Shown here in pieces: positions 55,986-64,000 of a stretch of DNA of 64,000 nucleotides. Below the pieces are notes generated by a model, which did no database searches, was not told the DNA's origin, and saw only the letters and a program-made list of their open reading frames with translations. Source of the stretch: CAVPCZ01 sp963702445. Its GTDB lineage: Bacteria; Bacteroidota; Ignavibacteria; UBA10030; UBA6906. A program made the position numbers and the translations under genes. The DNA lies in contig CAVPCZ010000009.1 of the NCBI GenBank assembly GCA_963702445.1, positions 868,001 to 932,000 on the forward strand, in the 5' to 3' direction. How positions within the stretch are numbered: position 1 is the stretch's first letter; every line of letters begins with the position of its first letter.

Positions 55986-58900
55986 TCACTCCTTCATGCC
56001 GAGCGCCCCGAGTACACCCTTCATCAGCATGTCACGGGATTCCTGCCCGATCACCGATTCGAATGGAAATCCCAGGACCACCACTCCATACGTTCCGCGG
56101 TACACCGTCGCGGCACCGAAGTTGTTCTCCGCGTAACGGAGGAGGATTGTCCCGTCTTTCACCGGTGCCAGCGCATCAGGGGATTCCACTGCGTACATCC
56201 GGTCATTCAGCCCGGTACAGAATGCAATGGACGCCGCCGGAGGGAAGAATCCGTTTGCCGCCGGACGGACGATGTCCGGTGCTGGAGGCATGGCCGGTGA
56301 CCCAGTTGCACTTCAAGATCTGGCGCGCGAAACGGAGGCCGGAACTGTCCGAGGGAAGCGTGGCAAAAAGGTCCGAACCCACATAGCTGCCGGATACCAG
56401 CAGTGCGCCCCCGCCCTGCGTGTACGAAGCAAGTTCCTCGCGCAATCTCCCGGGAAAGGCCGTAAAACGGTTTCCGTACAATGAATCAAGTGCCGGCCGG
56501 ACGCGCGGGGTGGTCTTTTCTTCCCCCAGAATGAGATCCAGGAAGGGATAGCGCCGCACATCCACCAGCGAATCCATGACCGCCTCGTCGCTGCACGAGA
56601 CGAACCCGTAGCCAAGGCTCTTGAGCGACATGCCGTGCACGTAGGGATAATCGAAGCTGTTGCCGGCGACCAGGGCCGTCTCATTATCGGCGAGGCTTGC
56701 GCCGTGGCCCGGGCCGTCATTGGTGCGGAACGGCGACGCCGGATCGAAATCGTATTGCACTCCGGTGAAGTTGTAATCGATCCGATCGGGCACACCGGCA
56801 TCTTCAAGGTTGAAGAATCCGGAAAAACCGGATGTCTCGATGGTCGCGGGTCCGGCGACCCTGTCAAATCCGTTCACAATCAGGACCGTTCGTTTCCCCG
56901 GGGCCGGACGGGATACGGCAAGGATTTCTGACGGAAGGCTCTCGCCGCCATCGTTGACGGCGGTGACCTTGAAGCTGTATACCGTTCCGGGGGAAATATC
57001 TCCCAGAACGGCTTCCGGCCCGGTGACGAGCCGTCCGTTGTCAAATCCGCCACCGCCGACCCGCGTGTAAATACAGTAGCGATCAGGCGCAGCCGTGGGT
57101 TCCAGGGGATCCTGCTCCGGCCGCCAGCGGAGGGCGATGTCCCCGGCAGGTGTCAGTTCGGCCGCAAAATGCGAAACCGGGAGTGGTTGCACAACATACC
57201 CGGGGTTGGACGGGATGGAGAGGAACCGGAGCATCGATTTGTAGATCGCCCGTGCGACGGCGGATCGGAACTGCGGATCAAGCATGAACTTCATATCGAG
57301 AAAGTTCTGATGTGAGAGCAGTTCCAGGAGGACTGCCGGGACATTCGGGCGAACGCTCTCACTGTAGTCCGCGTTGCGGAGTTCGCGCCGGCGCCACTGC
57401 GGGTCGAACAGCGCGCGAATGTCGTCAACGATCTGTGTCTGCAAAATATCGGCAAAATCCCTGTTCGCCAGTCGCGAAACACCATCCGGGAATGTCGGCA
57501 AAGAATCGGCGCCCTCGACGCTGTAGATGGACAATGTCCCGATTGTTGTGTCGTTTCTCGAAATGCCGGCATCGGTGTGGAAAGCGAGGGAGAGATCGAT
57601 GGGGATCCCCAGACCCTTTGCCCCCCGGTTTCTGTTCGGGCCGTATGGGGATCCCATCAGGTAATTGCCGTACTCCGAGCGGCTCTGATAATCGTCTTTG
57701 TAGTCATCCAGATTGTCGTTCAGATTGTACACCAGCGTGTCAGGCATGCCGGCGAACTGCAGGTTATACCGGGCGCCTTCCATAAACCGGGGGCGGCCGC
57801 TGACGCTCCCGTTCCGTTCGACGATGCCCGTGCCGCCGCCGAAGCGCACAGCATCCGCGGTCAGTCGCATGCCGGGTTGTCCGCTTTCATTGGTCAGCAC
57901 CAGCGCGCCGCTGTCGGGAGACACGCCGGCGCGGAACCTGAAGTGTCCGAGATAGTGCCACGTTCCTCCCCCGATCTGCTGGTTGATCCCGAATTCCGTC
58001 GTCCCGCCTGAATGATGGAGGGTATACCGTGCGTCGGCGGTATTGATATCGGATGCCGCGTACGAGACATACACCGCATATTCCCCTTCCTCCGGGATGT
58101 CCGGTACCCAGCGGACCTGGGCTGAAGGGAGACTGTCGGTGAGCGTCCATCGAGCCGTGCCTGCCAGAAACGGGTTGACATTGGCAGGGTAGGTCATGGC
58201 CTGGCCGAACCCCGGTGAGAGAGCGTTCCAGACGGAACCGGGGGCTGCTGCGCGCTCCGAGTACGACGGGCCGGGAGTGTCGTTATCCACGATCACCTCA
58301 TGCGTCTGCGTGTCGCGCTCGCGCGGCAGGTACACGCGCGCGCCGGCATTCTCGAGCATCGGGACAAGATAGGGGAGAGTGAAAGAGAGCGGTCCGAGGT
58401 CCTCCACCGATTGGAAGAGACGCGGTCGCTGCCATTCCCAGCGGCCTTCCCGGTTATTGAAATACCAGCCATGACTGTGCCAGAGCACGATATTGCGGTT
58501 GCGCAGGCCCCTGACCGGAACCACAGGCCGGCTCATGTTGGTGACGACAGCTCCGGGTCGGTCTTCCCGGATCAAAGGCATCCGCGATTTGTCAAAGCGG
58601 GTGGAATCCCGGCGGTAGAAATTCGGAATCAATTCCTCCACGGGAGTCCGCAGGGTCCGTACGCTGAATGCATACCCCCGATATGAATCGCCGAAGACCT
58701 CCCTGACTCCCTCGTAGATCCGCTCAACGGTGGCCGGCCGGAATGGCCCGTAGGCAAATTCCTTGCTCAGCGCCACTTCCACCGTGCGCGTAGAATCGTC
58801 TATGCGCACGGAATCCACTCTGGTGCCCTGAGGTACCGGGAAGGGTACCTCCTTGTTCAGAATTGCTTCACCGAGCGCACGGCGGTACTCTTCGCCTGCG

Positions 58901-58989
58901 GGTCGCGTGGAGACGCATCCGGTAAGCACCAGGGCTGCAACAGGGAGGATGCAGAGAACGGAGAGAAGGAAGCGGGAGGAATGCGTCAT
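55986..58989 (-). CDS. Lipoprotein N-acetylmuramoyl-L-alanine amidase-like protein with inserted golvesin domain, one frameshift
   Basis: About 1,000 residues after repair near 56287. LTGC (Cys25) is a lipobox. Amidase_3-type zinc motifs appear as VLWHSHGWYF (first His), SLAFHTDAG (second His) and AVLLELLSHQNFLD (catalytic Glu). Between the first and second lies a golvesin-type domain (EEGEYAVYVSYAASDINTAD, GGGTWHYLGHFRF). A fibronectin-like domain (PDRYCIYTRVGGGGFDNGRL) and a C-terminal region with LVSGSYVGSDLF follow. Similar proteins are often labelled xanthan lyase in databases, but the motifs indicate peptidoglycan amidase. It is coupled by ATGA to the aldo/keto reductase gene. Confidence 0.75.
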
Positions 58990-59954
58990 GAGTAGAAGTT
59001 TCTTTCCCAGCTGTGCGCATACAGCTTTTCGATCACCGCCTGAGAGAGCCGGCGGCCGTCGGAGACCGCGCAGTTCCGCTCAACGTTGACTGTCGTGCGC
59101 ATGCCGGGAATAACGGTGGACACCGCCGCCGGCTGCAGACAGAACCGCAGCGCGAGTTCGGGGAGTGTGGCTGCGTCCGGACCGAGCAGGGCCTTCAGCC
59201 GTTCCGTTCGTTCAAAGACCTGCTGTTTTCTTTCCCCGCGGAAATAGTTGTTCCGGAAGTCCCCCGGGGGAAACGTGGCATCCGGCGTCACGGTTCCCAG
59301 AAGTCCCCCCTCGTCAAACGGAACGCGGACGATGACGCCCACATCGTGATGGAGGCAGGCGCCAAAGAGATCCTCCCGGGGGGTCTGGTCGAACACGTTA
59401 TAGATCACCTGCACGGTGTCGATCTTTCCCGAAACAACGGCCTTGAGGGCATTGGAGGGTTGGTGGTCATTGATGGAGATGCCCGCGAATCGGATCTTCC
59501 CCTCCGCCTTCAATGTGCTCACCGCCTCATACCATTCCGACATATCGGTCCACTCATCCTGCCAGACGTGGAGTTGCTGGATATCGATAACTTCCACCCC
59601 CAGGTTCTTGAGCGACCGCTCCGTGGAACGGATGATGTGTGCGTACGGAAACGCTTCGGAAAGATGCGTGCCGGGCCGGGCGGGCCAGGTCATGTTTCTC
59701 GGGGGGATCTTGGAAGCCAGAATCACCGGTTCCTTGCGCTCTCGAAGGAACTGCCCGATGAGGGCCTCGCTGTGTCCATTGCCGTACACAAGGGCGGTAT
59801 CGAAGAAATTCACTCCCAGATCGGCTGCCCGGTGCAGGGCCCGGAGCGATTCGGAATCCTGGGCCCCCTGCCACATGGTATTTCCGATCCCCCAGGCGCC
59901 AAAGCCGATTTCCGAAACGGTCAGTCCGGTTTTTCCGAGATGGCGAAACTGCAT
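58986..59954 (-). CDS. Aldo/keto reductase
   Basis: A 322-residue NAD(P)H-dependent reductase of the AKR superfamily. The catalytic tetrad is Asp52 and Tyr57 (FFDTALVYGNG), Lys82 (ILASKIPP) and His129 (DIQQLHVW). The phosphate-binding C-terminal VSTVIPGMRTTVNVERN is typical. It would reduce a sugar or small aldehyde/ketone. The ATG at 59954, with AGGAG eight to nine bases upstream, starts at the family N-terminus (MQFRHLGKTGLTVSEIGFG); the 16-codon upstream extension is unlikely. Its stop overlaps the amidase start. It is intact, unlike the genes just downstream. Confidence 0.92.
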   Translation of the reverse strand: MQFRHLGKTGLTVSEIGFGAWGIGNTMWQGAQDSESLRALHRAADLGVNFFDTALVYGNGHSEALIGQFLRERKEPVILASKIPPRNMTWPARPGTHLSEAFPYAHIIRSTERSLKNLGVEVIDIQQLHVWQDEWTDMSEWYEAVSTLKAEGKIRFAGISINDHQPSNALKAVVSGKIDTVQVIYNVFDQTPREDLFGACLHHDVGVIVRVPFDEGGLLGTVTPDATFPPGDFRNNYFRGERKQQVFERTERLKALLGPDAATLPELALRFCLQPAAVSTVIPGMRTTVNVERNCAVSDGRRLSQAVIEKLYAHSWERNFYS

Positions 59955-60033
59955 GGGGGAAGCTCCTGAGGGCTGTGGACGTGGGTGGAAGAAATGTAGC
60001 AACCATCATCACCAATTTCAAGGGGTGTATTCC

Positions 60034-60062
60034 TTGTGATTTGGCATCGGTTTTTGTAGATT
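60034..60062 (+). promoter_or_regulatory. Candidate sigma70-like promoter for a leaderless transcript
   Basis: TTGTGA (60034-60039) and TAGATT (60057-60062) are spaced by 17 bases, each matching four of six consensus positions. The -10 element ends only six bases before the ATG at 60069, so transcription would begin at or near the start codon, and no Shine-Dalgarno sequence is present. Confidence 0.45.
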
Positions 60063-60068
60063 TACCGT

Positions 60069-61505
60069 ATGGAAGAGACCCCCGGGCAACCCGCCGTTCA
60101 GCCTGTCATCCACGTGACGCTGGTGCGTGACGGCATTCCTGAACTGACGCTCAAGTTCCAGGACCGTTTCCGCATAGGGAGCGGCAGCGAATGTGATGTC
60201 GTGCTTGCCGATACCGATGTGGCTCCAGTGCACGCGGAGGTCTGGTTCGAGAAGGGAGCCTGGCGGCTCAAGGACTTGAGCCGCAAAGGGGAGACCTTCA
60301 TCAACGGTCAGCCGATCGATATTGCAGAGCTGGAGGGAGAGACACAGGTGTTGTTCGGGATGGGCGGCCAGGTGCTTGTCTTTGACGTCCGGGATTTGCC
60401 ACCGCAGAAGCTCGATAAGCGTTGGCGCCAGGCGTTCAAGGCAAACGGTTATGTTCCTGTAAGCGAGTTTCGGATGGCGTCACACCGGCTTCTGCGCCGT
60501 TTCCTCCGAGACCAGACGCGCAAGTACGGAAAGATTATCGGTGCGCTCGTCCTTGTCGCCCTGCTGGCTGCGGGCTACGCGTACCTGAAGCACCGCCAGG
60601 TGGAAAAGCAGGAAGCGCTTGCCCAGGACGTGTTCTACAGGATGAAGGAGTTCGAGCTGACCCTCGTCCGCCTGGAAGCCATCAGCACTGATCGTGGGGA
60701 TTCTCTGGGGCAATCCGAGATCGCCAGATCCCGCGAAACGCTGAAGGAGCTGAGCGACAGCTATGACCGCTATATCGGGGAGCTGGGGGTATACGGCGAG
60801 AAGATGGACGAGGCGGACAAAGAGATCTATCGCGTCGCCCGCATTTTCGGCGAGTGCGAGCTCAACATGCCGAAGGGGTTCGCCGACGAAGTGAAGCGGT
60901 ACATCCATGAGTGGAAACTCTCCAATCGTCTCTCGAAGTCCATTGAACGGGCCCGGGTAAAAGGGTATACCGCGCGCATAACCGATGCGCTCCTCGCACA
61001 GCACCTTCCCCCGCAGTTCTTCTTCCTGGCTCTTCAGGAGAGCGGGTTTGACAGCGCCATCTGCGGTCCCCCGACGCGCTTCGGGATTGCCAAGGGGATG
61101 TGGCAGTTCATTCCGACCACGGCGCAAGCCTACGGCCTGCGCACGGGACCGCTTGTCGAACTGCCGCGCACGGATCCGCGCGATGACCGGCATCGCGTCG
61201 ACAAGGCGAATGTCGCGGCCGCGCGCTACATCCGGGATATTTACAGCGGCGAGGCGCAGGCTTCCGGCCTTCTGGTTCTTGCCTCGTACAACTGGGGACA
61301 TAATGTCGTGCGGCACCTCATCGAAGATCTGCCGAAGAACCCGCGCGAGCGCAATTTCTGGAAATTTCTTGCCGCCTACAAGGACAAGATACCCAAACAG
61401 ACATACGAATACGTGTTCTTCATTTTTTCCGCTGCAGTCATTTGCGAGAATCCGGCTCTGTTCGGCTTCTCCTTTGAGCGCCCGTTGCCACGTACAGGGC
61501 AATAG
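60069..61505 (+). CDS. FHA domain-transmembrane-lytic transglycosylase fusion
   Basis: A 478-residue membrane protein. Residues 14-108 form an FHA phosphothreonine-binding domain (RFRIGSGSECDVVLAD, DLSRKGETFINGQ). One membrane helix follows at about 155-173 (GKIIGALVLVALLAAGYAYL), then a charged, probably coiled-coil region to about 255. The last third is an SLT lytic transglycosylase domain: FLALQESGFD with the catalytic Glu324, AKGMWQFIPTTAQAYG and VLASYNWGHN. The topology should place FHA in the cytoplasm and SLT in the periplasm. It may couple kinase signalling to peptidoglycan cleavage. It is divergent from the aldo/keto reductase and likely leaderless. Confidence 0.88.
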   Translation: MEETPGQPAVQPVIHVTLVRDGIPELTLKFQDRFRIGSGSECDVVLADTDVAPVHAEVWFEKGAWRLKDLSRKGETFINGQPIDIAELEGETQVLFGMGGQVLVFDVRDLPPQKLDKRWRQAFKANGYVPVSEFRMASHRLLRRFLRDQTRKYGKIIGALVLVALLAAGYAYLKHRQVEKQEALAQDVFYRMKEFELTLVRLEAISTDRGDSLGQSEIARSRETLKELSDSYDRYIGELGVYGEKMDEADKEIYRVARIFGECELNMPKGFADEVKRYIHEWKLSNRLSKSIERARVKGYTARITDALLAQHLPPQFFFLALQESGFDSAICGPPTRFGIAKGMWQFIPTTAQAYGLRTGPLVELPRTDPRDDRHRVDKANVAAARYIRDIYSGEAQASGLLVLASYNWGHNVVRHLIEDLPKNPRERNFWKFLAAYKDKIPKQTYEYVFFIFSAAVICENPALFGFSFERPLPRTGQ

Positions 61506-61543
61506 GTGTCCGCACGGTCCGTCATGTCAACCACCGGGAAAGT

Positions 61544-63022
61544 ATGAATCGTCTCAATCTCCTTGCGTTCGATTTCGGAGCAAGCAGCGGACGTGCGATA
61601 TCCGGTGTATTTGACGGCTCGTGCCTCTCCCTGCAGACGTTGCATCAGTTTCCCAACGGCCCCGTCGCATCGGCCGGACACCTGTACTGGGATGTCCTCC
61701 GTTTCGTGAGTGAAATGCACGAAGGCATCCGCAAGGCGGTCCATCAAACCGGTGGCGGGCCTGTGGCGATGGGGATCGACACATGGGGCGTCGACTTCGG
61801 CCTTCTGGACGAGCAGGGGGAATTGCTCGGAAATCCCTATCACTATCGTGACCACCGCACGGAGGGGATGCCCGCGGAAGCGTTCCGGAGGATGCCGAGG
61901 GAGGCGATTTTCTCGCTGACCGGCGTGGCGTTTCAGCCATTCAATACCCTTTTTCAGTTGCTCGCGATGCGCGTGCAAAAGCCCCGGATCCTGGAGCGTG
62001 CAGCCACGCTGCTGATGATGCCGGATCTGCTCGCATATTTCCTCACCGGAGTCCGGGGAACCGAATACACCGATGCGAGCACGACCCAGCTGCTGGATGC
62101 GCGCACGCGAGACTGGAGCAAAGACCTTCTGCGTGTGATGGACCTGCCGGAATCGATATTCGGTCCGATCCACGAACCGGGCAAAGTGCGCGGTCTTGTG
62201 AGCGACGTCACGGTTGCAGAAACCGGTTGTGCGCATATTCCTGTCATTGCTGTCGCCGGGCACGATACCGCCTCGGCCGTGGCTGCGGTACCCCTGCCCG
62301 GCGCCCGCTCGGCCTACCTGAGCAGCGGCACGTGGTCGCTGCTGGGTGTCGAAGTACCGTCACCCATGCTCGATCATCGGGTGATGGACTGGAAATTCAC
62401 GAATGAAGGGGGGGTGGGAGGCACGTACCGGCTCCTGCGCAACGTGATGGGACTCTGGATTCTCCAGGAATGTATGAGGGAGTGGGATGCCGCCGGCAAA
62501 GGAACGAGCTACGAGGCGATTGTTGCCGCCGCCGCACAGGCCCCGCCCCATGCCGCCTGTATCGATCCGGATGCCGAGGAGTTCTACGCTCCCGGGCCGA
62601 TGGAACATCGTATCGTGACGTACTGCCGGGCCACCAACCAGCCTGCGCCCGAAGGGCGGGGTGAGGTAGCACGCTGCATTCTCGAAAGCCTTGCGCTGAA
62701 GTACCGCTGGGCTGTGGAACGATTGGAACGGCTCGTCGGTTTTGCCATTGATGATTTGGTGATTGTCGGCGGGGGAGCACGCAATGCCCTGTTGAATCAG
62801 TGGACGGCAAATGCGTTGCACAGGCCGGTGATTGCAGGGCCGTCGGAAGCCACCGCCGTGGGAAACCTCCTCGTTCAGCTGGAGGTTCTGGGAGAAGTGG
62901 GCGGCGTTTCCGACATGCGCAAGTTGGTGAATGCTTCGTTTCCGGGGACGCGGTATCTGCCCGGCGAATCGATACAATGGGACGAAGCGTACGGGCGGTT
63001 TTGCCGGGTGACCGGGAATTGA
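61544..63022 (+). CDS. rhaB: Rhamnulokinase
   Basis: A 492-residue FGGY-family kinase, most like rhamnulokinase, which phosphorylates L-rhamnulose. AFDFGASSGRAI at residues 8-19 is the RhaB-type phosphate-1 motif. MGIDTWGVDFGLLD, PYHYRDHRTEGM, AVAGHDTASAVAAVP, LSSGTWSLLG and DLVIVGGGARNALLNQWTAN are the remaining blocks. It implies use of rhamnose, which fits the carbohydrate theme, although no isomerase or aldolase of that pathway is in the window. It lies 38 bases after the FHA gene, preceded by a GGGAAAGT box, and is intact. Confidence 0.9.
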   Translation: MNRLNLLAFDFGASSGRAISGVFDGSCLSLQTLHQFPNGPVASAGHLYWDVLRFVSEMHEGIRKAVHQTGGGPVAMGIDTWGVDFGLLDEQGELLGNPYHYRDHRTEGMPAEAFRRMPREAIFSLTGVAFQPFNTLFQLLAMRVQKPRILERAATLLMMPDLLAYFLTGVRGTEYTDASTTQLLDARTRDWSKDLLRVMDLPESIFGPIHEPGKVRGLVSDVTVAETGCAHIPVIAVAGHDTASAVAAVPLPGARSAYLSSGTWSLLGVEVPSPMLDHRVMDWKFTNEGGVGGTYRLLRNVMGLWILQECMREWDAAGKGTSYEAIVAAAAQAPPHAACIDPDAEEFYAPGPMEHRIVTYCRATNQPAPEGRGEVARCILESLALKYRWAVERLERLVGFAIDDLVIVGGGARNALLNQWTANALHRPVIAGPSEATAVGNLLVQLEVLGEVGGVSDMRKLVNASFPGTRYLPGESIQWDEAYGRFCRVTGN

Positions 63023-63047
63023 ACCCGGGAGAAAAAGAGCGAGGCCG

Positions 63048-63881
63048 TTGAACAGTAAACAACAGATCGAACCTGAAGAGATCTCCCAGGACGAACTCAC
63101 GTACCGTCTGGACGGGACCGCCGGCAGCAAGACGATGATCATTTCGTTTGCCGTCTTTCCCGCACCCGGCGGGAAATCCGCGTTTGATTTTGTTCGTGCC
63201 ACGAATCCGCTTCAGGTCCAGAAGCTGTTTCTGCGCGATCCGAACATGATGTGGTATCAGAAGGGGACACCCGGTGTGGGTGACAATGTTCCTGCTGTCG
63301 CCGGGTACATACGGGGCGTGATTGCGCGCGCGGGTGTGACGCGGGTGGTGATGATCGGCAATTCCGGGGGAGGGTTTTCCGCCCTGCTCTTCGGTGCTCT
63401 TGTGGGCGCCGATGAGATTCACGCGTTTAATCCTCCGACAAAACTTCTTGCTGAAAGCGACACGAGTTGTCCCGAGCAGCTGAATCTGCTGGCCGCGGAG
63501 CAGGGACTTGCGAGTCCATATCTTGACCTTCGCCGCGTTCTGGGTGAACACCTGCAGCCGAAAACGAAGATCTATATTCACTATTCGCGCGGCGACGGGC
63601 GGGATAAGCGTCATGCCCGATATCTGGCGGAGTTTCCGAACGTTCGACTCATCCAGTACCCTTTTGTAAGCCATCATGTCGCCCGTTTCTTCGCCGAGCG
63701 CGCGATGCTTACTCCGCTCCTGCGGGCTGCTGTCGACGGGGATACCGAGGCTTTGCGCATGACCACACGCACCATGATCCGCACCGCGGCCCCGACATAT
63801 ATCCCGTCGTTTATCGGTTTGTACGCGTCGAAAGCCTGGTCACGCCTCAAACGTATCGCGCGCGGGGAGTATCAGACATGA
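63048..63881 (+). CDS. Alpha/beta-hydrolase-fold protein
   Basis: A 277-residue protein with an alpha/beta-hydrolase nucleophile elbow: VVMIGNSGGGFSALLFGAL gives the G-N-S-G-G pattern with Ser as nucleophile. VSHHVARFF near residue 210 supplies a candidate His, and HYSRGDGRDKRHA a candidate Asp. No signal peptide is seen, and the specific family and substrate are unknown. Similar proteins occur in capsular polysaccharide and glycosyltransferase clusters. TTG at 63048 is the listed start, with an AAAGAGCGAGG purine box upstream; the first ~15 residues are poorly supported. The stop overlaps the next small frame (ATGA). Confidence 0.65.
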   Translation: MNSKQQIEPEEISQDELTYRLDGTAGSKTMIISFAVFPAPGGKSAFDFVRATNPLQVQKLFLRDPNMMWYQKGTPGVGDNVPAVAGYIRGVIARAGVTRVVMIGNSGGGFSALLFGALVGADEIHAFNPPTKLLAESDTSCPEQLNLLAAEQGLASPYLDLRRVLGEHLQPKTKIYIHYSRGDGRDKRHARYLAEFPNVRLIQYPFVSHHVARFFAERAMLTPLLRAAVDGDTEALRMTTRTMIRTAAPTYIPSFIGLYASKAWSRLKRIARGEYQT

Positions 63882-63979
63882 ACGGGGATGCAATGACCTT
63901 CGAGGAGAAACAGCGGCTGCCAGATTGTGAGATGTGTTTCCGTGCGTTTTGGGTATCATCCATGGGCGGAGGAGAATAA
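63878..63979 (+). CDS. Short 33-codon frame coupled to the upstream hydrolase
   Basis: The ATG overlaps the preceding stop (ATGA), the same arrangement used throughout the window. The product begins MNGDAMTFEEKQ and stops at 63979. It has no recognisable domain and could be a truncated or miscalled segment. A different frame over 63948-64000 is also open, reading RFGYHPWAEENNEVKAAI, so a frameshift is possible. Confidence 0.25.
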   Translation: MNGDAMTFEEKQRLPDCEMCFRAFWVSSMGGGE

Positions 63980-63983
63980 CGAA

Positions 63984-64000
63984 GTGAAAGCGGCGATAGA
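63984..64000 (+). CDS. Possible start of the next gene, cut by the window edge
   Basis: A GTG at 63984 is preceded by GGAGGAG (63968-63974) with a nine-base spacing and begins MKAAI before the window ends. The good Shine-Dalgarno site is the only evidence; the product cannot be identified. Confidence 0.3.

Noticed and set aside
24..58989. Programmed +1 frameshifting with a common slippery site
   Set aside because: Junction sequences were compared by eye and no shared heptamer, stop codon context or downstream structure appears. Several genes need four or five shifts, which is implausible for recoding.

Overview
The window looks like a chromosomal segment of a moderately GC-rich bacterium of the FCB (Bacteroidota/Chlorobiota-like) superphylum. 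The clues are a C-terminal sorting domain with the NYPNPFNPST signature, a PorV-like outer-membrane protein, a TonB-dependent receptor with a carboxypeptidase-regulatory-like N-terminus, Reg_prop/Y_Y_Y sensor kinases and golvesin-type domains. Many genes carry clear AGGAGG-type Shine-Dalgarno sites, which is unusual for Bacteroidota proper and fits a deep branch such as Ignavibacteria or a neighbouring candidate phylum. This placement is inference, not a measured phylogeny.

Positions 24-32183 are all on the + strand and are tightly packed, with many ATGA stop/start overlaps. They form one large polysaccharide/uronate utilisation block without SusC/SusD. Secreted members are three BNR-repeat proteins, two paralogous uncharacterised lyase-like proteins, a heparinase II/III-like lyase and an alpha/alpha-toroid protein. 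Members without a signal peptide are a GH37-like enzyme, GH38, GH88, M20, FAH, ROK, two PfkB kinases, a class I aldolase, glycerate kinase, a nitrilase-family amidase, an SDR, a UroD-like protein and an unrecognised 778-aa protein. A sodium:solute symporter supplies uptake. The likely scheme is extracellular beta-elimination, uptake of short oligosaccharides, trimming in the cytosol by GH88/GH38/GH37, and flow through keto-deoxy or phosphorylated sugars to pyruvate, triose phosphate and glycerate.

Positions 32259-38384 (- strand) hold a corrinoid methyl-transfer cassette. In transcription order it is UroD-like methyltransferase, corrinoid protein, homocysteine methyltransferase, DUF1638, RACo-type corrinoid activator and MtaA-like methyltransferase. 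It lies tail-to-tail against the polysaccharide block, which contains a further UroD-like gene, so demethylation of a methylated substrate is a reasonable hypothesis.

Positions 38518-58989 carry cell-envelope and signalling genes: a C39-like protease with golvesin and sorting domains, a polysaccharide deacetylase-like protein, two LytTR response regulators around a hybrid-propeller LytS-type kinase, a HEAT-repeat protein, a TonB receptor/secreted protein/PorV-like operon, a double-HTH regulator and a lipoprotein amidase. Every gene here, and all three before 4272, is broken by frameshifts that each need exactly one base too many (28 of 28). Genes from 4393 to 38384 and after 58986 are intact. 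This points to insertion-type sequence errors in two blocks, but the polarity is notable.

Positions 58986-64000 contain an aldo/keto reductase, an FHA-transmembrane-lytic transglycosylase, rhamnulokinase, an alpha/beta hydrolase and the start of a further gene. No tRNA, rRNA, CRISPR array, insertion sequence or phage gene was seen. A 14-bp tandem repeat (21759-21892) whose units each open with TGA is the most unusual non-coding element.
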